Source: Planctomycetota bacterium
GTDB taxonomy: Bacteria > Planctomycetota > Phycisphaerae > Phycisphaerales > UBA1924
Assembly: GCA_013285505.1 (NCBI GenBank)
Contig: CP053450.1
Span: 604,796-668,795, forward strand
DNA: 64,000 bases
Direction of reading: 5' to 3'
Below the pieces are notes generated by a model that saw nothing but the letters and a program-made list of their open reading frames with translations, was not told where the DNA came from and made no database searches. The position numbers and the translations under genes are program-made. Of the stretch, positions 38,692-48,692 are shown piece by piece; positions within the stretch are counted from its first letter, which is position 1; each line of letters opens with the position of its first letter.

Positions 38692-39926
38692 CCAACGGGC
38701 ATCACAACCAGTCCGGCAAGCCCACCCCTGATCGGGCACCGATCCGCGCCGGCCAGATCGGGCCGCAGCACGACGCCGAAACCGAGCACGGACACTCCCC
38801 CGAGACGCCGGCCGCGGGCGACGCCTCGCTGCCCCGCGTCCTCGTCGTGGTCGCCTCGAGGGTCGAACGCGAATCCCTGACCGCCAAGCTCACCAGCCGC
38901 GGCATGATGGTCGAGCCGGTCGCCACGCCCGCCGATGCGCTGGCCGCGATCGCGACCGAACGATTTGACCTGGCGATGGTGCAGCAGGCGATGGGCCGGG
39001 GCAGGGGCCTCGAGCTCGTTCGCGGCCTCCGCGAACTCGACGCCGGACTCGGCGTCGTCATGGTCGCCAAGAAAGCCAACCTCGACGACGCGGTCTGCGC
39101 CATGCGGGCCGGCGTGCTCGACTTTGTCGTCGGCACGATCGACACCGCGGCACTGACCGCCCGGGTCGAGAGCGCCGTGGACCGCGCCCGCCACGAACGG
39201 GAGCGGCTCGACCGCGCGGCCTCGCTCAAGACCCCGAGCGCCGCACGCGGCATGGGCACCCCCCTCCCCGAACAGGGCGAGGGCGACCTGCTCGCCGCCT
39301 ATCAGGACCTCGCCGAGCAGATGGCCAACGTCGGGCTCGTCGCCGAGTTCAACAGCCTGATCCGCCAGGAGCTGGATCTCGAGAGCCTGCTCCGCACGGT
39401 GCTTGAGTTTGTGCTGGCCAAGGTCGGTCCGACCAACGCGGCGATCTTCCTGCCCAGCACCACCGGTGACTACTCGCTCGGTGCGTACGTCAACTACGAC
39501 TGCCCGCGTGACACCGCGGAGGTGCTGCTCGACCACCTCGCCTCGGTCGTCCCCGATCGCTTCGAGGACGAGCCCCGGACGGTGCTGATGCGCAGCGAGC
39601 ACGCCCTGATCGAACGCTTCGACGACCACGCCGACTGGCTGGACGGCCACGCCGTCGCGTGCCTTTCGTGCCGGCACGACGGTGAGTGCCTCGCGGTGTT
39701 GACCTTCTTCCGCGACCGTCGGACCGGCTTCGGCGACGAGCACGTCTCGATGCTGGACGCGGTCTCCGGGCTCTTCGCCCAGCAGCTGGCCCGGGTGATC
39801 CACATCCACCACCGCCACCTGCCCAAGGACCAGTGGGCCTTCGACGGGCACGAGCACGACGGCGGCGACACGCCGGACCCGGACGCCTGGGACGACGGCG
39901 CGGACGACTGGGGCATGGCGGCCTAG
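38688..39926 (+). CDS. receiver-like plus GAF domain protein
   Basis: 412 residues, translationally coupled to the kinase upstream (ATGA overlap). A His/Pro/Gly-rich lead is followed by a receiver fold (about 52-165; RVLVVVASRVERESLTAKL, FDLAMVQQAMGRGRGLELV). The usual phospho-acceptor Asp is not where expected (AMVQQAMGRG), so it may be a pseudo-receiver. After a coiled linker, a GAF domain (about 230-370; LESLLRTVLEFVLAKVGPTNAAIFL) is followed by an acidic His/Asp-rich tail. No catalytic output domain seen. Probably a regulator or sensor in this three-gene system. Confidence 0.75.
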   Translation: MTNGHHNQSGKPTPDRAPIRAGQIGPQHDAETEHGHSPETPAAGDASLPRVLVVVASRVERESLTAKLTSRGMMVEPVATPADALAAIATERFDLAMVQQAMGRGRGLELVRGLRELDAGLGVVMVAKKANLDDAVCAMRAGVLDFVVGTIDTAALTARVESAVDRARHERERLDRAASLKTPSAARGMGTPLPEQGEGDLLAAYQDLAEQMANVGLVAEFNSLIRQELDLESLLRTVLEFVLAKVGPTNAAIFLPSTTGDYSLGAYVNYDCPRDTAEVLLDHLASVVPDRFEDEPRTVLMRSEHALIERFDDHADWLDGHAVACLSCRHDGECLAVLTFFRDRRTGFGDEHVSMLDAVSGLFAQQLARVIHIHHRHLPKDQWAFDGHEHDGGDTPDPDAWDDGADDWGMAA

Positions 39927-39999
39927 ACGCCCCGACCCCCGCCCCGCCCTGAAAGCACCCTGCCAAAAACCCCAAAAGCTGACGTGGCCGCACTTCCTG

Positions 40000-40040
40000 T
40001 ATAGTGCGCCCGCTCAGGCCGACGCGATTCCGCGTCGGCC
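40000..40040 (+). promoter_or_regulatory. TATAGT promoter box and 10-bp leader hairpin before nfeD/flotillin
   Basis: TATAGT at 40000-40005 is followed at 40017-40040 by a perfect 10-bp stem (GGCCGACGCG / CGCGTCGGCC) with an ATTC loop. It ends 4 bases before the AAGGGG Shine-Dalgarno at 40045-40050. It would form near the 5' end of the mRNA, as a stabiliser or a translation control element. The -35 is poor. Confidence 0.5.
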
Positions 40041-40057
40041 CGGGAAGGGGTTTCGAC

Positions 40058-40642
40058 ATGATGCAACAGTTCCTGGGCGACTACGCCGTCTGGTTCACCG
40101 TGCCCGCGGTCGCCGGCACACTCTACTTCGCGATCCAGATGCTCTTTCAGGGGTTCGGCGGCGACGCGGACTTCGATATGGACGTGTCGGCCGACCTCAA
40201 CACCGACGTCTCGCACCACACCGCCGGGCACGACTTCAAGGTGCTCAGCCTGCAGACGCTCTCGGCGTTCTTCATGGGCGGCGGGTGGATGGGTCTGGCG
40301 GCCTACCGGCTGCTCGAGCTCAGCCCGCTGGTTTCCTCGCTCATCGCGGTCGGCGCAGGTTTCGGCGTCGGATGGATGCTGGTCGCGCTCCTGCGCGCCA
40401 CGCTCAAGCTGCAGAACAGCGGAAACATCGAGCTGAGCGACGCGGTCGGTCTGGTCGGGGTCGTGTACGTGTCGATCCCCGAGGCGGGGGCGGGCGGCGG
40501 CCGCGTGAAGCTGGTCATCCAGGAGCGCTCGCGGGAATACAACGCGGTCCAGACCGGCGACGAGCCGATCCCCACAGGCACGCGCGTCCGCGTTGCCTCG
40601 ACCAACCCGGGGAGCAACCGGCTCATCGTCGAACGGGCATAG
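40058..40642 (+). CDS. NfeD/YqiJ-like membrane protein
   Basis: 194 residues. Three membrane segments (about 10-30, 74-92, 96-116), then an OB-fold C-terminal domain (about 128-192; AVGLVGVVYVSIPEAGAGGGRVKLV, GTRVRVASTNPGSNRLIVE) as in the short NfeD proteins paired with flotillins. These partners assemble in membrane microdomains. AAGGGG lies 7 bases before ATG 40058; ATG 40061 is the alternative. It is followed by the flotillin gene after 66 bases, the usual operon order. Confidence 0.82.
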   Translation: MMQQFLGDYAVWFTVPAVAGTLYFAIQMLFQGFGGDADFDMDVSADLNTDVSHHTAGHDFKVLSLQTLSAFFMGGGWMGLAAYRLLELSPLVSSLIAVGAGFGVGWMLVALLRATLKLQNSGNIELSDAVGLVGVVYVSIPEAGAGGGRVKLVIQERSREYNAVQTGDEPIPTGTRVRVASTNPGSNRLIVERA

Positions 40643-40708
40643 CCCGGCGCGCATGTCGCGCGGCCGGCACAGGCAGAGAGAAGTCTCGAAGAAGGGCAAG
40701 GGGTCTTT

Positions 40709-42342
40709 ATGCAGCAGGCATTCATGCACAACACACTCGCGCTGAGTCAGACCGGCGGCTCCGGCAAGCAGGGGCTGTTCATCCTGATCGCCGTGGTGAT
40801 CGTGGTCATCGTGTTCTTCGCGGTGGTCATGTTCCTGGCCAGCCGCTACCGGCGCTGCCCGTCCAACCGCATCCTCGTGATCTGGGGCACCAAGAGCAAG
40901 GCGACCCGCTGCTACCACGGCGGCGGCCAGTTCGTTTGGCCGATCATCGAAGACTACGCGTACATGAGCCTCGAGCCGCTGGTGATCGAGATCCCGCTGA
41001 CCGGTGCGCTCTCGCTGAACAACATCCGCGTGGACGTGCCGTCCACGTTCACCGTCGGCATCGCGACCGACGGCGTGCAGATGAACGCGGCCGCGGAGCG
41101 TCTGCTCGGCCTGCCCTCCCAGGCGATCCGCGAGCAGGCCCAGGACATCATCCTCGGCCAGCTCCGACTGGTCATCGCGACCCTGACGATCGAAGAGATC
41201 AACAAGGACCGCGAAAAGTTCATGAACCTGATCAACGAGAACGTCACCCAGGAGATCAACAAGCTGGGTCTCGAGCTCATCAACGTCAACATCCGCGACA
41301 TCACCGACGAGTCGGGTTACATCGTCGCCATCGGTCAGCGTGCCGCGGCCGAGGCGATCAACCGGGCCAAGGTCGAGGTCGCCCAGCAGGAGCGCGACGG
41401 CTCGGTCGGTGAGGCCCAGGCCCTCCGCGAGCGGAACGTGCGGGTCGCCCAGGAGAAGGCGCTCTCCGAGCAGGGGCAGAAGGAAGCCGAGCGGCAGAAG
41501 CGCGTCGCGATGGCCGGCTACGAGGCCCAGGCCGTGACCGGCGAGGTCGAGTCAAGCGCGACCTCGAGATCGCCACCGCCGAGCGCGTGGCCGAAACGGT
41601 GGCCGCGAGCAAGCGCGCCGAGCAGGAGCAGCGCGTGCAGGTCGCCGCGGCCGAGGCCAGCGCGGTCGACGGTGAGAACTCCTCCAACGCCAACATCGCC
41701 GAGAGCAACGCCAAGCTCGCCGAGATCCGGGCCGAGGCCAAGCGCCGCGCGGACGTCGCCGCGGCCAAGGCCCTCGAGGCCATCATGATCGCCGAGCGCG
41801 AGCAGGAGCTCGCCCGGCTGGCCAAGACCGAGCTGGCCCCGCAGGAGATCGAGAAGAAGCGGATCGAGATCGCCGCCGAGGCCGAGGCCGAGCGCAACCG
41901 CCGCGTCGCCCGGGGTGAGGCCGACGCGATCCTCGCCAAGTACATGGCCGAGGCCGAGGGCGTGCAGAAGGTGCTCGAGGCCAAGGCCGAGGGCTACCGC
42001 CAGCTGGTCCAGGCGTGCGCCGAGAACCCGCAGGTCGCGCCGACGCTGCTCCTGATCGAGCAGCTGCCCCAGCTCGTCGCCGAGCAGGTCAAGGCCGTCC
42101 AGAACCTCAAGATCGACAAGATCACCGTGTGGGACTCCGGCCGCGCCGGCTCCCAGATCGAGGGCAAGGGCGGCACGCGGGGCACGACCGCCGACTTTCT
42201 CAGCGGCCTGATCGGCTCGCTCCCGCCGGTGCACGAACTCGCCAAGCAGGCGGGGATCGAGCTGCCCGGCGCCCTCGGCAAGGTCTCCGAGAACGAAACG
42301 GTCAGGCCGGCCGGGCCGGTCTCGCCCTCCGAAGACGCGTAG
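40709..42342 (+). CDS. flotillin-like SPFH protein (one indel)
   Basis: Membrane-microdomain scaffold. 544 residues: one N-terminal helix (about 23-45), SPFH/PHB domain (about 60-240; VIEIPLTGALSLNNIRVDVP, GLELINVNIRDITDESGYI), then a long Glu/Ala-rich coiled coil (about 225-440; repeated AEA and EAQA motifs), and a C-terminal tail with QNLKIDKITVWDSG typical of FloT/YqiK. The frame breaks near 41553, and one added C (GEVESKRDLEIATAERVAET) restores continuity. No recognisable promoter of its own, so probably read through from nfeD. Confidence 0.9.
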
Positions 42343-42390
42343 CCCGAGCGTCCGTCAAATCTCAACCCGCCGCGACACATTCCGCGGCGT

Positions 42391-42499
42391 GTGGCATGCC
42401 CACGCTTCGTGGGCATGTGCATTTGTGGGCTTTCGCCGGCGCGAGAGAATCGTTGTGCTTTGATCGCGTCAACTTGCCCACGAAGCGTGGGCATGCCAC
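42391..42499. repeat. pair of REP-like palindromic repeats in inverted orientation
   Basis: A 25-base unit at 42391-42415 recurs as its exact reverse complement at 42475-42499, with 59 bases between. Each copy is itself a hairpin: CATGCCCACG-CTT-CGTGGGCATG in the first and GCCCACG-AAG-CGTGGGC in the second. The pair fills the gap between convergent flotillin and der genes, the usual place for REP/BIME elements. Probably a transcription or mRNA-end barrier spread by a REP-type process. Confidence 0.75.
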
Positions 42500-42532
42500 G
42501 CGTGGTGACGGCATGTTCGGCACGCCCGCCGG

Positions 42533-44092
42533 TCAATCCTCGTCGAAGTACGCCTCGGCCTCGTCGGGCAGCGACGCCAGTTCCGCGTCGGTCCAGCCGA
42601 CCTCTTCGGCGTTGTCCACGGCGTGGTCGTCGTCCACGCGGTGCAGATCTTCGACGCGACGCTTGCCGCGGACGATCAGGCGGATCGGCACCTCCGGGTA
42701 GGGCAGGGCCTCGCGAAACCGGTTCATCATGTAGCGTTCGTAGTTGGACGTGAAGAGGTCGGGGTGGTTGACGACTACGGCGATGGTCGGCGGGTTGGTC
42801 CGCACCTGCGCCGCGTAATAGACCTTGGCCCGCGTGCCGGTCTTGCTGGTCGGCGGCTGCCGCTCGACGATCTCGCGCACCAGCCGGTTGAGCTTGCCGG
42901 TGGACTCGCGCGTTGACGCCTGCTCGAGCAGCTCGAACGCCAGCCCGAGCAGCGCGCGGAGGTTGAGCCCCGTCTGGGCCGAGATGATCGCAATCGGGGC
43001 AAAGCTCAGCCCCTTGAGCTCACGCCGGATGTACTCCTCGTAGTCCGCCGGACCGATCTTCTGGCCCTGCGTGTTCCGGCGGCCCTTGACCAGGTCCCAC
43101 TTGTTGACCGCGATGACCACCGGCTTGAACGCCTTCTGCGCGAGCATCGCCAGCTGCTCATCCACCTGGCTGATATCAGACTCGGCGTCGACCAGCAGCA
43201 CGATCGCGTCCGCCCGGCCGATCGCCCGCTTGGCCCGGTCGTAGGCGTACCACTCGACCGCGCCGTGGAAGCTCTTCTTCTTCCGCAGGCCCGCGGTGTC
43301 GATCAGCGTCACGCTCTTGTCGTCAACCTCGATCCTCACGTCCACCGCGTCGCGCGTGGTGCCGGCGATCTCCGAGACGATCACCCGGGCCTCACCGGCC
43401 AGCGCGTTGACCAGCGAGCTCTTGCCCGCGTTGCGCTTGCCGATGATCGCCAGGTTCATGTCCGACCGCAGCCGCTCCTCGCCGTCCGGCTCGGGCAGCA
43501 TCTCGTAGAGCGCGTCGAGGAAGTCCCGCCGGAAGTAGTTGTTCTTCGAGCTGACCATCATCGGCACGCCGAAACCCAGGGCCGCGAACTCGTGCGCGTG
43601 CGGCTCCCACTTCGGCCCGTCCACCTTCGTCGCCACCGCGCGGATCTGCTGCTCCGCCGGCGCGTCCCCGTCCCGCATCACGACCTTGCCCCGCCCCAGC
43701 TTGCCGCTCCGCAGCATCTGGGCGATCAACTCATCGTCACGCGTCAGCCCGGCCTGCGTGTCCAGCACGAACAGGATGATGTCCGCCGTCGCGACCGCGT
43801 TGGAGATCTGCTGCTCGATGTCGTCCCGCAGCCCCGACAGGTCGGCCCCGACGTCGTCGAACCGCTCGCCCTCGGCTGTGTAGACCCCGTACCCGCCCGT
43901 GTCGGTGACCTCGATCTCGCGAGAGGGCAGGGCGTTGTCCGGCGATTCCAGATCGACAACGACCGACACCCGGTCGCGCGTCACGCCCGGCATGTCGTCA
44001 ACGATGGCGATCTTCTGCCGGGCCATGAGGTTCAGCAGGGAGCTCTTGCCGACGTTGGGTCGGCCGACGATGGCGATACGAGGTGCGGGCAT
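42533..44092 (-). CDS. der: ribosome-assembly GTPase Der
   Basis: Tandem-GTPase factor for 50S maturation. 519 residues: G domain 1 (GRPNVGKSSL, DMPGVTRDR, DTGG), G domain 2 (GKRNAGKSSL, EIAGTTRDAV, DTAGLRKKK, NKWD) and a C-terminal KH-like domain. In G domain 1 the base-recognition NKxD reads ATKVDG, a changed first residue. The linker between the domains is somewhat longer than in E. coli Der. ATG at 44092 has TACCAT 6 bases upstream and no Shine-Dalgarno, so it is probably leaderless. Unbroken frame. Confidence 0.95.
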   Translation of the reverse strand: MPAPRIAIVGRPNVGKSSLLNLMARQKIAIVDDMPGVTRDRVSVVVDLESPDNALPSREIEVTDTGGYGVYTAEGERFDDVGADLSGLRDDIEQQISNAVATADIILFVLDTQAGLTRDDELIAQMLRSGKLGRGKVVMRDGDAPAEQQIRAVATKVDGPKWEPHAHEFAALGFGVPMMVSSKNNYFRRDFLDALYEMLPEPDGEERLRSDMNLAIIGKRNAGKSSLVNALAGEARVIVSEIAGTTRDAVDVRIEVDDKSVTLIDTAGLRKKKSFHGAVEWYAYDRAKRAIGRADAIVLLVDAESDISQVDEQLAMLAQKAFKPVVIAVNKWDLVKGRRNTQGQKIGPADYEEYIRRELKGLSFAPIAIISAQTGLNLRALLGLAFELLEQASTRESTGKLNRLVREIVERQPPTSKTGTRAKVYYAAQVRTNPPTIAVVVNHPDLFTSNYERYMMNRFREALPYPEVPIRLIVRGKRRVEDLHRVDDDHAVDNAEEVGWTDAELASLPDEAEAYFDED

Positions 44093-44098
44093 GGGGCA

Positions 44099-44104
44099 AT
44101 GGTA
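44099..44104 (-). promoter_or_regulatory. TACCAT -10 element before der, leaderless type
   Basis: TACCAT on the minus strand, 6 bases before the der ATG; identical box and spacing to those at 1301-1312. Confidence 0.45.
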
Positions 44105-44209
44105 GACGGGCCGGAGAACTCTCCCAGCCCGCTCCATCCAAGGCCGAGCCGCGGACGGCCAGTCGAACCGGTCGCCGGGCGGACGGGTACATCTCACGGA
44201 GTGCTGCCG

Positions 44210-44527
44210 ATGGACAGATATCTGGTCGTGCTGGGTGTGCTCTTTGTCGGCCTCTGCCTGATGCTGATGCCGCAGATTCACCTCGCGGCCGTGCAGGCCA
44301 ACGAGCTGTACGCCCTCGGACTCCGACCCGATCTCCCGGCGGAGACAGCGCCGGCCAGATCGCCGACCCCGGGGTGGTTCTCCCCGGTCAGCACCGGAGC
44401 GGGCGGGCTGTGCATCGCGACAGGCCTGCTGCTGGGCTGGAAGGTGGTGGCGGGTCGGCGTGGCACGCCGGTTGAGCGGCCGCCGCCGGCACATGTCCTC
44501 TCCGCGCTCGCGGCATTCACGGGTTAG
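44210..44527 (+). CDS. small two-helix membrane protein
   Basis: 105 residues. Helix 1 (about 3-24; YLVVLGVLFVGLCLMLMPQ), a Pro-rich outer loop with ALGLRPDLPAE, and helix 2 (about 62-78; GAGGLCIATGLLLGWKVV), then a short basic tail. No family recognised. GGAG lies 9 bases before the ATG. The TAG stop forms the first three bases of the TAGAGT box of miaA. Confidence 0.6.
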   Translation: MDRYLVVLGVLFVGLCLMLMPQIHLAAVQANELYALGLRPDLPAETAPARSPTPGWFSPVSTGAGGLCIATGLLLGWKVVAGRRGTPVERPPPAHVLSALAAFTG

Positions 44528-44530
44528 AGT
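44525..44530 (+). promoter_or_regulatory. TAGAGT -10 element before miaA, leaderless type
   Basis: TAGAGT, 6 bases before ATG 44537. Its spacing supports that ATG as the true miaA start. Confidence 0.4.
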
Positions 44531-44536
44531 CACGCG

Positions 44537-45497
44537 ATGCCCCCGCCCCCCCCGCATCCCCGTCATCGTCGGCCCCACCGCCGGCGGCAAGACCGCCCTC
44601 GCCGTCGAGGTCGCCCGCGAGTTCGCCTCGCGCGGGCTCGGTGGCGGGGAGGTCATCTCCGCAGACGCCTTCCAGGTCTACCGCGGCATGGACATCGGCA
44701 CCGGCAAAGCCACCCCCGAAGAGCAGCAGGGCGTGCCGCACCACATGCTCGACATCCTCGAGCCCGACGACCCCGAGCCCTTCACCGTCGCCCGGTGGCT
44801 CGACCTCGCCGCGCGCGCAATCGCCGACATCCGCTCCCGCGGCCGCGTGCCGATCGTGGTGGGGGGGACACACCTCTACATCAAGAGCTTCATGGAGGGG
44901 ATGTTCGAGGGGCCGGGGGCTGACGAGGAGCTGCGGGACCAACTCCGGGCACTCCCTCCTGAGACCCTCCGGGCCGAACTCGAGCGGATCGACCCGGCCG
45001 CGGCCGCCCGCATCCACGCCAACGACGAACGCCGCACGATCCGGGCGATCGAGGTCTTCCGCCTCACGGGCGTCCCCATCAGCGAGCACCAGGCCCAGTG
45101 GGACCGCGAGGCCAGCCTCCGGGCGGACGCCTTCCTCGTGGGGCTCGACTGGCCGGTCGAACAGATCAACCCGCGGATCAACTCCCGCGTCCGCCAGATG
45201 ATGGAGGCCGGCTTTGTCGATGAGGTGGGCGGGCTGCTGGCCTCCGGCCGGCTGGGGACGCAGGCCCGGGAGGCCCTCGGCTACAAGCAACTGGCCGCCT
45301 GGATCGAGGCCGGCGGAAGCCCGGGAGGGCTCGAAGAGACTGTAGAAAGGATCAAAGTCGAGACCCGGCGGTTCGCCAAGAGCCAACGGACGTGGCTGCG
45401 GCGTCTGCGGCCGCTGCCGGGATCGATCTGGCTCAAACCGTCGGAATCAACCTCGCCCGTAATGGCGCAACTCGTTGTAAATCAGGTGTTTACATAG
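44537..45497 (+). CDS. miaA: tRNA dimethylallyltransferase (one indel at the start)
   Basis: Adds an isopentenyl group to A37 of UNN-decoding tRNAs. About 319 residues: P-loop VIVGPTAGGKTALAVEVA, SADAFQVYRGMDIGTGKAT, HMLDILEPDDPEPFTVA, VPIVVGGTHLYIKSFMEG and ERRTIRAIEVFRLTG (active-site Arg region), ending with a Trp/Arg-rich helix (SQRTWLRRL). ATG 44537 runs out of frame after six codons. The C run at 44546-44553 has one base too many; with seven C it reads MPPPPPRIPVIVGPTAGG. The box at 44525 supports this start. Confidence 0.88.
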
Positions 45498-45691
45498 ATC
45501 ATCGGGCTACGGATGCCAGCGGGAGGCTCGTCGGGAATCTTGCCCAAACTGCCCGGAATAACACCTGCTCTGCTTGTGTTTGACCCCGCCGCCGCTTGAC
45601 AGTTGGGTTCCGGAGCCGTTTTCTCCCCCGACTCGTCCCGAGCGTGGCGGGGGTGTCATCATCAGGCCGAAGACCTGCAGACGGGAAGTGC

Positions 45692-48511
45692 ATGGCGAAG
45701 AAGGCAGCAAAGAAAGCCGCGAAGAAGACCACCAAGAAGGCGGCGAAGAAGGTGGCCAAAAAGGCCCCCTCCAAGGCCGCCGGTACGTCCGCAGGCAAGA
45801 AGAAGGCGGTCCGGCGGACCAGCTCCGGCTACAAGGCCGGCATGGCGACCGGCAAGCAGCTGGTCATCGTCGAGAGCCCGTCCAAGGCGCGCACTATCAA
45901 TAAGTATCTCGGCTCGGGCTACGTGGTCCTGGCCAGCGTCGGGCACGTCCGCGACCTGCCCAGCAAGGCCCCCAAGGGCGACAAGCGGCCCGTGCCCGGT
46001 GTCGATCTCGACCACCGCTTCGCCCCGACCTACGAGGTCGTCGAGGGCAAGGAGGGCCTGATCAAGGACCTCAAGCGGGCGGCCAAGGACGCGACCGAGT
46101 CCGGCGGCGAGGTCTGGTTCGCAACGGATCTTGACCGAGAAGGAGAGGCCATCGCCTGGCATCTCGCCCAGGAACTCGGCATCCAGAGCAGCCAGGCCAA
46201 GCGGGTGATCTTCCCCGCCATCACCAAGAAAGAGATCGAGAAGGCCTTCCAGAGCCCCCACGTCATCGACGAGGACCGCGTCAACGCCCAGCAGGCCCGG
46301 CGCATTCTCGACCGCATTGTCGGCTATCAGGTCTCGCCGCTGCTCTGGAAAAAGGTTGCGCGGGGGCTCAGCGCCGGGCGCGTGCAGAGCGTCGCGGTGC
46401 GGCTGGTGGTCGAGCGTGAGCGCGCAATCCGCGCCTTCGTCCCGGACGAGTACTGGGACATCGACGCGATCTTTGCCCTGAGCGAGGCCGACGCCGCGAA
46501 GCTCGGGCCCCAGTGGCAGAAACTGCTCGCCGAACGCGACGAGAAGAACAACGGCCCGACCATCAAGGCCCAGAACGCGTGGCTCGGCGATCGCGGCGTC
46601 TTCCGCGCCTCGCTGGTCGAGGTCGCGGGCAAGAAGTTCGACGTCCGCCAGCTCGCAGCCGAGCTCGGTGAGGGCACCGACATCAACGACCTCAGCCCGC
46701 GGGTCCGCGACATCGCCGAGGCTGCGGGGCTGACGGATATCGAGATCACCACGACCGAGGACGAGGCGGGCAAGGGCCCGGCCCGGTTTCGCGCACGGTG
46801 CGGGGCACGGTCGATCCCTCGACGCCCTACCGCGTCAGCGGCATCGAGACCAAGCGGACCTCGAGCCGGCCGACGCCGCCCTTTATCACGTCCACACTCC
46901 AGCAGGCGGCCTCGACCCGGCTGGGCTTCGCGGCCCAGCGGACGATGCGCGCGGCCCAGGCGCTCTACGAGGGCGTCGAGGTGCCCGGCGAGGGCCCCGT
47001 CGGCCTGATCACCTACATGCGTACCGACTCGACCCACCTGTCGGGCGAGGCGATCAACATGGTCCGCGGCTACATCGAGCGCACATTCGGCGACAAGTAC
47101 CTGCCGGAGAAGCCCAACTTCTTCTCCTCGAGCAACAAGGCGGCGCAGGAAGCCCACGAGGCGATCCGCCCGACCTCGCTCGAGTTCCCGCCCGAGCGCG
47201 TCAAGCGCGCGCTCACCGCCGATCAGTTCCGGCTCTACGAGGTGATCTGGGAGCGCTTTGTCGCCTGCCAGATGACCCCGGCCCAGTGGGACGCGACCAC
47301 GGTCACGATCAAGGGCGGCACGCCCGGCGCGGCCGAGCTGACTTTCCGGGCCTCGGGGCGCATCCTCGTCTTCGACGGCTTCTACCGCGTCGCGGGCGTG
47401 CCCACCGGCGGCGCCGAGGCCGTGCTGCCGGCGGTCGAGGAGAAGCAGCCCCTCGCCCCGGTCGCGATCGACCCGAAGCAGAAGTTCACCAGCCCCCCCT
47501 CGCGCTACACCGAGGCCTCGCTGATCAAGATGCTCGAGAGCGAGGGGATCGGGCGTCCGTCCACCTACGCCTCGATCATCAGCGTGATCCAGCAGCGCAA
47601 GTATGCCGAGCAGATCGGGCGGGCGTTCTACTCGACCGACCTCGGCGAGGTCGTGACCGACAAGCTCATCGAGGCGTTCCCGCGCATCATGGACGTCGGC
47701 TACACCCGCGAGATGGAGGCCGAGCTCGACAAGGTCGAGGAGGAGCACCTCGACTGGATCGACATGCTCGACCGGTTCTACACGCCGTTCAAGGACAACC
47801 TCGAGCGCGCGCACGACGAGCTCATGCACGCCAAGGCGGAGATCGTCCCCGCGCCGGACGAGTACAAGTGCGAGACCTGCGGCGCCGGGCTGGTCTACCG
47901 GTTCGGGCGCAACGGCCGTTTCCTGAGCTGCTCGCGCTACCCCGACTGCAACTACGCCGTGCCCTGCGACCGCGACGGCAAGCCGCGGACGATCGATGTG
48001 ATCAACGTGCGCTGCCCCAAGACCGGCCGCCCGATGGCCCGGCGGACCGGACGCTTCGGCCCGTTCCTGGCGACGATCCTCCCCGAGGGTGCCGCCCAGG
48101 ACGAGGGCCTGATCCTCAACATCGACAAGAAGGGCTTCGTGACGGCGCCCTCTCCGCCGCCCTTGAAGACCGACCTGCCCTGCGAGACGTGCGAGAAGGC
48201 CGGGCGCGAGGGCACGCTCAACCTGCGGTCGGGTGCGCGGGCCGTGGCTCGGGTGCAGCCTCTTCCCCAAGTGCCGCGGCCGCGGCAAGTGGGCCGGCCT
48301 GCCCGAAGAGGTCAAGACCGACCTCGAGGCCAAGCTCGAAGCCCACATGAAGCAGCACCCGATCCCCACGATCACCACGCTCGACGGCAAGCCGCTAACC
48401 GACAAGCACGGCAAGCCGCTCAAGGACGCCCCGCCCGTCGATCAGCTCGTGCTCGAGAGCATCGAGGAGGCGGAGCGGTTGCTTGGTGGCGAGGTCGGGG
48501 CGGTCGCGTAG
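45692..48511 (+). CDS. topA: DNA topoisomerase I with lysine-rich N-terminal tail (two indels)
   Basis: Type IA topoisomerase relaxing negative supercoils. Residues 1-50 are a histone-H1-like tail of AKK/AAKK repeats. The toprim domain follows ([33 protein letters not shown]), then [15 protein letters not shown] with the catalytic Tyr, and three C-terminal zinc-ribbon-like segments ([13 protein letters not shown]...[34 protein letters not shown]...CSLFPKC). Breaks near 46795 and 48237 fit lost CG units; the repaired length is about 940 residues. TTGACA at 45596 has no convincing -10. Confidence 0.93.
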
Positions 48512-48635
48512 GCCGACCGGGACCAGGGGTTCTGCGTCAGGTTGCCTCACGGACACGCGTCGTCGAGTTTGTATCCTAACTTTCCCGAGTCCTCCATTGT
48601 GATATCTCGGTGCCCCGGGCTCTCAGGTGCACAGG

Positions 48636-48664
48636 TTGACACTGCGCGTGAAGTGCCATATATT
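48636..48664 (+). promoter_or_regulatory. near-consensus sigma70 promoter of the BlaI gene, with operator-like dyad
   Basis: TTGACA at 48636-48641, 17-base spacer, TATATT at 48659-48664: the best promoter in the window. GCCA...TGGC arms at about 48655-48668 overlap the -10 as an imperfect 14-base dyad, a fitting site for BlaI/MecI-type autorepression. GTG start lies 28 bases downstream of the -10, with GGAGAGG between. Confidence 0.75.
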
Positions 48665-48692
48665 TGGCGCTTCCGGACAGGAGAGGGGGCAC

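Noticed and set aside
45596..45624. Promoter TTGACA before topA
   Set aside because: Good -35 but only GTTTTC at the -10 distance. Not strong enough to list.
46327..48423. Long open frame opposite topA
   Set aside because: No domain seen; topA motifs cover the same DNA on the plus strand.
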